Assembly: GCF_022539505.1 (NCBI RefSeq)
Contig: NC_061508.1
Span: 269,272,736-269,336,735, forward strand
DNA: 64,000 nt
Direction: 5' to 3'
From: Lolium rigidum
Lineage: Eukaryota; Streptophyta; Magnoliopsida; Poales; Poaceae
Position 1 is the stretch's first letter. The number at the start of each line of letters is the position of its first letter. The translations under genes were made by a program, and so were the position numbers. The notes beneath the pieces were generated by a model. That model was not told where the DNA came from, did no database searches, and saw only the letters and a program-made list of their open reading frames with translations. This document shows, in pieces, positions 54,810 to 64,000 of this stretch.

Positions 54810-55087
54810 GTACTTGCTGTATGAATTTTTTTGGGAAATAGAATCTTCTCTGAAGGAGGTGATTGATTCGGCATGGAAAAATCTGGGTCACATGCTGGAC
54901 TTGGGAAGCATCAACCGTGGCCTTGCTACAGTTATGAAGACGCTTCACTAATGGGGCAAGCGTAAATTTAGGAGTGTAACAACGGAGCTGGATAAATTAT
55001 GGAGAAACTAACTAACTTGCATGGGTCTAATGCACCAAGAGATGAGATTAGGGTGACAACTAGATTTTGTATCGTCAAGAGATGTTA

Positions 55088-56393
55088 GAGCATCTCCACC
55101 GGCGCCCCTGATAGCGGCCCCGATAGCAATTTGGGGGTCGGGGGTGAAAATGTGCTCGCACCAGCGCCCCAAACGGTGCTGGCGATTTTCCGAGCCCAAT
55201 AGAAGCGCAGGAAACCTCGTGTCGGTCCCTTCACCAAGGGCGCGAATCGGGCGCGCCGACGCCTCGTGATGCTGAAAAGTTTGGGCGTGGGAGCCGCCTG
55301 TCAGTGACACCAGGGCGCCGTGCGGGATATTTTACCTCCACGATGCTCCCGCCACGACACCGCGCGGGAAATTATCCCGCCGCGACACCGCGCGGGAGGT
55401 TTCCCGCCTCATTGGCGGTCTATATTATCCCTCCTCCCTGCCTCATAGTGCAAAAACCCTAGAAAAATAGCACAATGCTCGATTCGTGGGACGAGGCGGC
55501 GCTAGAGCCGGCCGTAGAAGTCGTGGAGGTGGACCCGCAGCTCGCAGAGTACGAGACTTGGGAGGAGGCGGCGCGGCGACCGTAGATGCCTACGACGCGG
55601 GCGAGCGGCAGCGCCAGGAGGCGGAGCGGAGGGAGCGCGGGGAGGCGTGGCGGGAGGCGGAGCGGCGGCGCCATAAGGAGGAGAACCGGGTGGCGCTCGA
55701 GGAGGCGGAGCGGCTGGAGTTCCTGGAGGCGCGGCGGCGGGAGGCGCTGAGCCAGCGCCGGTGAGAGGTGCGACGGCAGAGGGGGTGGGAGGAGATTGCG
55801 ATGCGGTGGTTGCAGTGGGAGGAGACGCATATTCAGGAGGAAGTCTGTGAGCGTCGGCGTTTGGCGGAGCTGCAGCTCCGCCTACAGAGGCAGGAGTTGG
55901 ATCACCGCCGGCGGCGGGAGGACCTGGAGCGGCAGCTGCGTCAGGAGGCGGTGGCCGCGGATAGAGCCGCCTACTTGACGTTCGTGGCGGAGAGAGCAGG
56001 GCATCATCGACGGAGGAGCAGCGGAGAGAACAGAGTAGAGACCACCGGAGAGAGCAGCGGGCGATCGTCCACCTCCATAGAGCCAAGTGACCAGTAGATA
56101 GTAGGCTAGAGGTGAAGCAGGTTTCATATGCCATCCAGGGTTGAGGAGTGAATAATGTTTTACTCGTATTTGCCCGAAAATATTATTCATTCCTCGATCG
56201 TGAATGACATTAAAATGAAACTTTAGCATAATATCTAGTTTGTGTAAAAAAAAACTTCTATCAGGGCCGCCTGTTTGGGGGCGTCGGTGTGGGAACAGCT
56301 CCCCCAAATAAAGAATGCAGTGCCGGTATCCCCTAAACGGAGGTATCGGCGCCCCTACCGGCGCCTATTTGGAGGCTGCCGGCGGAGATGCTC
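55088..56393 (+). mobile_element. PIF/Harbinger-type DNA element in a LINE
   Basis: The 1306-bp insert has terminal inverted repeats GAGCATCTCCACCGGC and GCCGGCGGAGATGCTC, with one mismatch, and a TTA duplication (55085-55087 and 56394-56396). These are typical of the Harbinger-like class common in grasses. Removing it with one TTA makes the LINE read continuously (REML followed by WLQRSRIDWLREGD). It has no transposase, but carries a charged coiled-coil ORF with its own leader. Confidence 0.88.
55475..56097 (+). pseudogene. Charged coiled-coil ORF inside the Harbinger-type element
   Basis: An ATG at 55475, after a TATA-like TATATTAT (55420) and an AAACCCTAGAAAAATAG leader, opens an acidic 36-codon frame (MLDSWDEAALEPAVEVVEVD) that ends by TAG at 55583. 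In another phase the code continues (near 55590, YDAGERQRQEAERRE) as an Arg/Glu-rich helix to a TGA at 55762-55764. It then runs on in the same frame to 56097 (RLAELQLRLQRQELDHRRR). With one frameshift and one stop it would be about 205 residues. The composition suggests a long coiled coil. No transposase motif or known domain is recognised. It may be an accessory ORF of the element or captured host sequence. Confidence 0.5.
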
Positions 56394-57033
56394 TTATGGC
56401 TGCAACGTTCTCGCATAGACTGGCTTCGTGAGGGAGACCAAAACATGAAGTTTTTTCATCAAAAGCCAGTGCGGAGGGCTCACGGGAACAAAATTTTAAA
56501 ATTGCGAGATGATAATGGTGTGGTTAATATTGTACCGTGTGACATGCAGAGGATGACAATGTCATATTTCCAGTCATTGTATACAAAAGACCCAACTCTT
56601 GATCATTCAAATATCGCAGAGTTGCTACATGAAAATATCACTCAAGATATGAATAATCAACTTTGCGAAGAATTCACTAATGATGAAATCACCGATGCTC
56701 TTTTTCAGATTGGACCGCTTAAGGCCCTTGGCCCGGACGGTTTTCCTGCACATTTTTATGAGCGAAATTGGGAACTAGTGAGGGAGGATATTATAGTTGC
56801 GGTCAATGAATTTTTTGCTATAGAATATATGCTGATGGGTCCAATGATACCTCTATTGTTTCAATTCCTAAAGTGGACAACCCGGTCAGCTTGAAGGACT
56901 ACAGGTCAATTGGACTTTGCAATGTCCTATACAAAATCGTCTCCAAATGTTTGGTGAATAGGCTTAGGTCTCTACTTGGCGAGGTTATATCTGAAAACCA
57001 GAGTGCCTGCATATGATTACGCGTAATGCCTTA

Positions 57034-57760
57034 TTTTTTTCGATAAAGGATGCTTTATTACTTCAAAAAGCAATTACATCCAGCCTCTGCATAACCAGGA
57101 TGCACACAGCCGTTTGTTGTCTCAAGTGACCAAAGTTGTAGAAAAACAAAAATAGGCGAAATACATATCGGAACGATGAATCATATAACGCCTAAGAGCT
57201 AGGTGGAGCAACTATCCGTAGACTAAGCTGCCACCCATGTAGGGAAAAAGTATCCCTCGCCGTATCCTCCAACCGTGTACAGACCTCCGTAAACAGGTCT
57301 CGGTTCTCCACACGCTGAAGAGGTAACCACGAACGGAGAATACCTGTGCATCTGTAGATAACCTGCAACAAAGAGCAATTTTTATCGTTAAAGATCTTGT
57401 CATTTCTACATAGCCAGAGCGCCCAGATAACTGCTAGCGCCCCCATCCTAAGAAGCATTTTAAACCTTGAGCTGATACCATGAAGCCAATTGCCAAAGAC
57501 ATTAGCGACACTAGTAGGAGGATACAAGGTAGACGCTACTTGGATGACTGACCATATAGATCTCGCAAATTGGCACTGGAAGAATAAATGATTGATAGTT
57601 TCATCATGATGACAAAAAACACATCGTGTACTTCCGTGCCAATTCCGCTTAACAAGATTGTCTTTGGTGAGAATAACCCCTCGACGAAGATACCATCCAA
57701 AAATTTTAATTTTTAATGGTATCTTCATCTTCCAAATTTTCTTATTATTATCAACTGGTC
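57034..57760 (-). mobile_element. 5'-truncated LINE tail, minus strand
   Basis: The A-tail side is at 57034 (minus strand CCTTTATCGAAAAAAA) and the truncated 5' end near 57760. The 3' untranslated region (GTGTGCATCCTGG, GCAGAGGCTGGATG) is like that at 10401-10500. Neither flank shows a target duplication: the surrounding RT code seems to lack only a few bases. Confidence 0.78.
57192..57728 (-). pseudogene. LINE RT-associated zinc-binding domain fragment
   Basis: The open frame of 178 codons reads MKIPLKIKIFGWYLRRGVIL and CVFCHHDETINHLFFQCQFA, followed by a tail with ALAVIWALWLCRNDKIFNDK. This is the zinc-binding region that ends many grass LINE ORF2 proteins. The frame is intact to its natural stop, but the protein lacks everything upstream, so it is a truncated remnant and not a gene. 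Confidence 0.85.
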
Positions 57761-58771
57761 TTTGAGTGCCTTCATTACATGGAGCATGGTACGTACTTCC
57801 TCAAACGATAATTTCCGCGTTTATAAACTTGATCTATCCAAAGCTTATGACAGAGTAGTCTGGTCGTTCCAGGAGAGTAAAATGCATAAGATGGGTTTTC
57901 TCACCGGTGGATGCAATGGATCATGACGTTTGTGACCATGGTGAAATATTCAGTTAAATTTAATAGAACCTTGTTGGAAGCTTTCTCCCCAACAAGAGGA
58001 TTACGCAAGGACACCCCTGTCTCCCTTTCTATTCTTATTTGTCACGGATGACTTATCAGCTTTACTGCAGCATGAGGTTGAGGCAGGCGGTATTTCCCCC
58101 ATCAAAGTTTGTCGCAATGCTCCGGGGACTTCACACTTGTTGTTTGCGGATGATACTTTGTTATTCTTTAGAGCCACGACAGATCAAGCTACTCGAGCGA
58201 AGGATGTGTTGGATATATATGAGAAAGGTACGGCCGGGCCAATTAATCAACCGGCTAAGTGTTCTGCTCTATTTAGTACTGTTTTCTCACAGGAGACTCA
58301 AGATGAATACGGGCCACTTTGAATATTGTTCAACAAACTTTCAAAGATAAATATTTGGGGCAACCTACTCCAGGGGAAGAATGAATAAAGGAAAATTTCA
58401 AAGCATCCAAACACGATTGAGTAAATGATTAATGGAATGGGGTGATAGTATGTTAGCGCAGAGTGCGTGAGAGGTGCTTATTAAGTCCATTGCACAAGCG
58501 ATACCAACGGGGGGTTTAGGGCCCTACATGGGTGTATTCAAATTACCTGCTTCGGTTTGCGATGATTTGAACCGGTCAATTCATAATTACTGGTGGAACT
58601 CTCCTAATGGCAAAAGGAAAACACATTGGGTTGGATGGCCAAAACTCCTCCAATCTGAGTTGCAAGGCAGTATGGGATTTAGGGATATGTGTATCTTCAA
58701 TCAAGCCCTTCTAGCGAGACAAGACATGCATGGAAATTAATAGCCTTCCTGGATAGCTTGTGTGCACGTGT

Positions 58772-61600
58772 TGTGGTGACCCGGCATACCACTGCATGGT
58801 GTAGTATGCAAGTCTGATATAACACCAATGAAACACCGTTCCACTCGTATTATATCGCTCAGAGTGGTACAACAGAAACATATGCGGGTCCAAGGCATGT
58901 CTATAGAATTACAACACAGACTCTTTACAAAAGATCCACACAGCCTCCTACTTTACAATGAGGTAAAACTGCAAATAAACTCCAGAAGAACGACTCGTGA
59001 TCTAATCTTATCACGAACTCTATTTATAAAGTATTTGACTAGCTAAAGAGGCTATGACTAGATTCTAGCTAAATAGGAGCTAGGTTTAGGAAGCTAGTTC
59101 CTTTATACTACTTAATTTAGGTTTTCTCCATGGTAGTTGTGGTGTTTGACTCTTCCGGCAGGTTCCTGTCCCCTTGAAGTATTTGTAGACTCCTCGGTCT
59201 TCGAGTTGCACGGTAGATCCTTCTTCGATGCCTCCATATCTAAGCAGGGGATTTAAGAGTGGGATGAGTACGAGCGTACTCAACAAGTTCATTATAGGAA
59301 AGAGGTGTTTAATGCACTAGCTACGACATTAGACCAGAAAGTCTAATACCAATGCAGGTTTTCATAACCATTTCTTCAAAAGGTTGCTTTTATTCGGAAG
59401 AACTATGTCCGTCAGCCTTCACCGGTTTACTAGAACTTCATGGAGTTCCTTTCCGGCAGCGTTCGCAGTTCCAAACCCGGAACATGGAGTGACAGGTCAC
59501 GATTCATTACACTCTGCAGAGGTGTGTTGCTTTACCCATAAGAGATCTTAACCTTGGTGCCAACAGAGTCTATAGTTCTCGTCCACACTTCCTTTGGTGT
59601 GAGGCCCGGTATAAGGTCATAGCCAATCATATTCCTCCGCTACCTCATACACCCACCCTTTGCTGCAAACTCCGACCCTGGGTCCTCGCCGGTGCTCTTA
59701 TACCAATTAAGGACGGCCCCCGACCACGACAACAGTTCAGGTCTCTACCATGAACTCCTTCGCCGGGAGATGCAACCCATCATAGACCACAATAACCGTG
59801 GGGACTTCAATGGGACCCCCACCCTACCACTTGTCCTCTCTTGGATCAAGGGTCTACGGTAAAGCGCATCCGTTAATGTACAAGAGGTGGAAATACAATT
59901 GACTATTCCGTCCCACTCCAGATCTTATGGTTAACACGGGTATTACGGCACAAGAATCATCGGACGACATTTGTTGTTTAATCCTAGATGGATATAAACC
60001 CTTGCAATGGAACCTCCACCATATCAACACAATCCATGGTTCCATTGCCCACCACATAGTCATATTCATAGTTATGAAAATAGTGGTTTTGCTTTTTTTT
60101 ATGCAATAGTGATACACATAGTACTTTGCAAGTAATTTGGTAAAAATACTCAAATGACATGAGCAAGCGATGAACTTGCCTTTCTTGACTGCAAGATTAT
60201 GCAGACAAGGTCTTCGATACGCAATAACTCCAAATTCTGAAATAGCATCATCGTCCGGTAAGGACGATGTTTAAAAGATTGGCAAGGATGCAATAATGCA
60301 TAAGTATGAGATGCAATCGTTCTAAGCGTGACCTAACCCCGATGATTTAGGATTAGTGAGTGGTAATGATTAGTTAAAGGTGTGTTGCACTTTTAGAGTG
60401 ATTCACAAACAAGGTTCTTATTCAGGGTTGTGTTGTTTTAGTATCATAAGCAATTGGTAAGATGCATAGTATAAATCATACACACCAAAGAATAGTAGTT
60501 GTATAATAAGTAAAGAGCAGTTGTCAATTTTAAGTCCTATAGTGCATGGTTGATGATTACTTATTATATCATTCAAAAGAATAACTTTTGAAGAACATGT
60601 TAAAGAACAAGTATGATAATTAGGTTGGTGGGGTTCTATGGTTGACTATGGTTTCATCTAGTTTCTGGAGTAAGTATTAGATGGATCACAACCTAGTTGG
60701 ATTCATCAACATTAAGGGCTTGTAAGGTTAAGTTAAGCCTGGGCATCCTAAGAAATTATTTATACATGGTTGCTATTATGGTTCATCACAAGGATGTGAT
60801 GCTAAATATGGATACTTAAGGATGATAATTTGGATGATAGGAATTAGGGTTTACACTTAATTAATCCTATTTGATCATGTGGTTTTTATTAGGATGAGTA
60901 TATGAAATACCAACTTATTAGTAATATGGTTTCTACTATTTTATGAGAACAAGAATACTTATTTAGTTGCTAGTTATAGGTCTATGAGTGAATTTTAAGT
61001 TCATATGATCACATTTAACAATTCCTAGGGTTTTAGAGTTTCACATAAAATGATGGAGTTAGGGTTTTATATAATTCTCCACTGTTATAAAAGAACAAGT
61101 ATTAGGGTGAAGACATGAAATGAACAATTTAATTTGCATCTAGGACTTGTAAGCATTTAATAGAAGATGAGCCTATATAATTGTTGTACTTAATAAACAT
61201 CAAATATAGTTGAAGTAAAAGAGCATTAATTCCTTTGATATTTTCCCCCATTATAAAATCGCATTTTAAGTGATTTTTAAGTTAGAAATGGAATTTTGAA
61301 TAATTAAATATAACTTTATAAAAATAAGTGTGGACTAATGAATTATAGTTAAGAAGTAACCTTTGCATACATATTATTTTGTATTTAAGATTTTATGTTA
61401 CCAAATAATCTTACTTCATTTGATTTCTAGTATTGATTTTATTCAAAAGAATTTCCTAATTGAAGAAAAAAAAACTGGACAAAAATTATTGGGTCAAACC
61501 CATTTAATCTGGCTGGGCTAGACCACCAGGTCCGGCTTGACCGGCCCAGCCTGGCTTGGCCAAGTCGGCCCGACCGACCCGCTCCTCTCCTTTCACTCGT
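58772..61600. repeat. AT-rich sequence with LTR-like start
   Basis: The LINE code stops abruptly at 58771. TGTGGTGACCCGGCATACCA follows, with an imperfect terminal palindrome (GCATACCAC and GTGTAGTATGC). About 2.8 kb of non-coding sequence comes next. I recall similar LTR ends from Triticeae gypsy elements but cannot name the family. No gene is seen; a pyrimidine/purine-rich GC patch lies at 61505-61590. Confidence 0.4.
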
Positions 61601-64000
61601 TGTAATATCCCAGGTATTGGGGTTACAAAAATAGAGGAAACAGATGTGTGCATTGCATTCATGCATAGAAAATCTGGGGAATTTTCGCGCTTTAAAGTAA
61701 AACAGTCACAGTAACTGAAGTTTCACTTGACCTTGGTGGAATTGAAGTAGCTCATCAAGTCAAGCGCTATAAACCTCAATGTGACTTTGCTAAAACCTTG
61801 TTTTGGGTAGAGATGATTTGATCTAAGGGGATAGATCAAATGGAACTAATAATCAACACAACAACACCTTACTCAATGATCAATTGCTTGATCTCAAAAC
61901 AGATCATAATATGGTAAACCTTGCCACAGCATATGAACATCTATTCAATTACAAACCAAGTAACAATAAAATGGAGAAACCATTCTTGACTTATCCTTTC
62001 GATGTCTTAAACTAATCCATGATCCTACCATGAACCTCATGGAATTCATTTTACTTCATTCTTGGAAACATGACATGGAGATCAACTCTAGAAATATATA
62101 TTCTTCTCTATTCCAAGTTATTAAGCATCAAACCTAGAGAGGTGAGAGTTCTCTTATAATTATTAGAGAAGCAATGGAAAACCTTAAGCTAAAACCTTGG
62201 ATATACATCCATGTAATCAAATCATCATCTTTAAGAGAAACCTCGGGGTATTATTCAAGATCTTCCCTAGAGAGAGAACCCATTTATGTTAACCATAGAT
62301 ATTGGTGACTACATCATTATCTTTGGAGAATAACCTTAGGTTAGAAATTGAAGTCCTTCCCATATGAGAGAGACCAATCATACTAATCCTAGCTTTACCT
62401 ATTTAAGAATCAGGGAAAACCATTGAGCTAAAGTATTAGGAGTTAAACCATATCATTTGGGAGTGGTGATCTAGCCAATACCAAATGGAGTAAGATCATA
62501 TCCATGAATTGATGAAGTAAAGTAGCAATTAATTCAACTAAGTATCTAGGTGGAGACTTAAACCTTTACTATCTAATGAGATCTTGTGAGTACACCATAA
62601 ACCCAAGAATAAACCATTCATATATGAGAGAACTCAAGCTATGGAGTTACACTCAAGATAGTTGAGGCAACACCTGGATTTGAGGGAGAGAAATATTCTT
62701 ATAACCAGATGACCATATCATCATTGTTTGAGTAGAACCCTAGCTGAATATCTCAGGCATTCTCCTAGGGTATAAACTAATAAGGAAACCATAGAAGTTC
62801 CATCCTAGAAAGTAAAATAGAAGTGCTATACATTAAATTGATCAAGACAATGCTTGATCATGGAAGTGAGAAACCTATTTAATGAGAGGTACCTTAGGGA
62901 GCCAAACCTTGATCATTATAAATTGAGTGATGATCATAAACCCTAAGAACTTGAGGTAGAGATATTAAGAACAAGTTGATCATGCCTAATTCATGATCAT
63001 GCTCTTGAAATATGTGAGGATAAGTTAAATCCTAATAGGATAAGTAGATATCATTCACCACATGAAATCATGGGGAGATAAATAGTAAGCAACCCTAAGC
63101 TTATATCCCAACCTTTACTTGTGAATCACTTGGTGATCATAAGTAGAATACTATCACATTTATATTCCATTCATCAATTAAAGAACCTAAGAAAACCTTA
63201 GAGTCAAACTCTATACTTTATATGATGAGAAACTATTCATCATTAGAACCAAAGTTAACTATAAAAAGAACCGTATCTACTTTAGTTACTTTAACAATGG
63301 ATTAAGGATAACAACAGTGGAATCAAATAAAACCAATTCTCAAGCCCTTAGTAATTAAAGGAGAACAGAAACAATTAAGCAAGTAACCATATTACCTTGG
63401 TTAGGGGAGATTAAACCCTAGCTAATGCAATATAATGTCATCCCAATTCTATAAACTATAACTATATCTCAACCCTAGTTTATACCTCACTATGGTAATC
63501 ATAATATAAAAACCAAGCCATAATTGAGATTCAACCCATGTGTCATTAAGTAATTAGCATTAGAAACCTAATGGTTCATTAATCAAATCCTATGCTTCAA
63601 TTATAAAACAAAAGAGTCACCTAGTGCTAAGTCCTATAATTTAAACCATGTGTGGGGATCAATCACTTATTCTTGTAACCAAGATCAACCATAATGGGAA
63701 CAATACTTACTAAGATACTTTCAAAGGTACTTATAGTATTAACCCTCATAAGGGGGTTATAATAGAAACTATAAACCCTAATACATTGGTACTCACATAA
63801 AATCATGTGTAAGTGACCAATTCCTCAAATAGAAACCAAGCACTAAGAACAATCTATGAAATACTTTTGGTTGAAAGCATCAACCATAATCATTAAAAAT
63901 AAAATTGATACACAAGATAAAAGAAATTAAAATCGTGCATAAAATCATGCTTAATCAAAATTTACAATAAAACTCACTTATGTCAAATGGTTATTCCAGA
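61601..64000. repeat. Second LTR-like sequence, continuing past the window
   Basis: TGTAATATCCCAGGTATTGG at 61601 marks a sharp change in composition and looks like the first bases of a long LTR. The remaining 2.4 kb is AT-rich, non-coding and without internal repeats that I can see. Its partner LTR is not in the window, so the call rests on appearance. Confidence 0.35.

Larger units (their letters stand above)
54810..58771 (+). mobile_element. LINE body (linker, RT, C-terminal part) interrupted twice
   Basis: From 54810 (FFWEIESSLKEVIDSAWKNL) the endonuclease-RT linker runs to 55087. It is cut by the Harbinger-type element and resumes at 56394 with LWLQRSRIDWLREGDQNMKF. RT follows until NQSAC (57000). 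A minus-strand LINE tail sits at about 57034-57760. RT then resumes with KLDLSKAYDRVVW (57826), the catalytic HLLFADDTLLFF (58133) and the later VLIKSIAQAIP-like and RKTHWVGWPKLLQ segments up to about 58771. Its own 3' end is absent, cut at the LTR-like sequence at 58772. Confidence 0.82.
54810..58771 (+). pseudogene. Decayed LINE reverse transcriptase
   Basis: Coding pieces lie at 54810-55087, 56394-57015 and 57763-58771. RT motifs include DALFQIGPLKALGPDGFPAH (near 56693), LKDYRSIGLCNVLYKIVSKC (near 56894), LSKAYDRVV and FADDTLLFF. Stops and frameshifts appear near 54949, 55007, 56893, 57013, 57820-57850 and in 58319-58470. It is an old, inactive copy. Confidence 0.82.

Noticed and set aside
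1..64000. CRISPR arrays, rRNA, tRNA genes or bacterial operons
   Set aside because: No regularly spaced short direct repeats with unique spacers and no cloverleaf-type tRNA gene were seen; the tRNA-like matches at 16969 and 32516 are primer sites of 12-17 bases only.

Overview
The window looks like nuclear DNA of a large-genome pooid grass, most likely Triticeae or a close relative. It holds about two real host genes in 64 kb of nested transposable elements. A BARE/Angela-type copia element with a long LTR, a SIRE-lineage copia element, tRNA-Asp-primed LTR elements whose minus strand begins TGATACGTC, and many LINE fragments are all typical of such genomes. No bacterial, organellar, rRNA or CRISPR sequence was seen. 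Grass identity is an inference from element types, not from a search.

Layout. 1-5218 is the 3' part of a decayed Angela/BARE copia element on the plus strand, with its LTR at 3470-5218. 5219-6356 is a tandem duplication of AT-rich sequence. 6660-7259 is a single-exon GC-rich gene for a small LisH/CTLH-like protein. 8280-10362 is a broken second copia element. 10401-18838 is a minus-strand non-autonomous LINE-type retroposon (14-bp target duplication) split by a 7.07-kb non-autonomous LTR element (11553-18626, target duplication AGGGC). 21106-40085 is a complete minus-strand SIRE-type copia element (target duplication CCTAT) with gag, protease-integrase, RT-RNase H and an extra env-position ORF. 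It is split between integrase and RT by a second, related non-autonomous LTR element (27301-34249, target duplication GGCCT). 43383-51286 is a five-exon BTB-BACK gene of the POB1/LRB type; a 4.95-kb LINE sits in its first intron and carries an internal 223-bp tandem array. 51.8-58.77 kb is a LINE graveyard holding a hAT element (52780-53651, 8-bp duplication) and a PIF/Harbinger-type element (55088-56393, TTA duplication). 58772-64000 is AT-rich sequence resembling long LTRs, without coding capacity that I can recognise.

The host genes are unrelated: a small protein resembling the N-terminal part of TOPLESS co-repressors, and a probable Cullin-3 ubiquitin-ligase substrate adaptor. The rest is a layered insertion history whose order follows from nesting and paired target duplications.

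The observations most worth following are: (i) the env-position ORF of the SIRE element, which has well-formed splice sites that would give it a short first exon and an intron rich in the same palindromes as the LTR; (ii) a nested LTR element whose two LTRs look more diverged than those of the element it interrupts; (iii) the 223-bp array inside the intronic LINE; (iv) an uncharacterised ORF next to the primer site of a supposedly non-coding LTR element; and (v) a charged coiled-coil ORF with its own promoter-like leader inside the Harbinger-type element. All counts and comparisons were made by eye.
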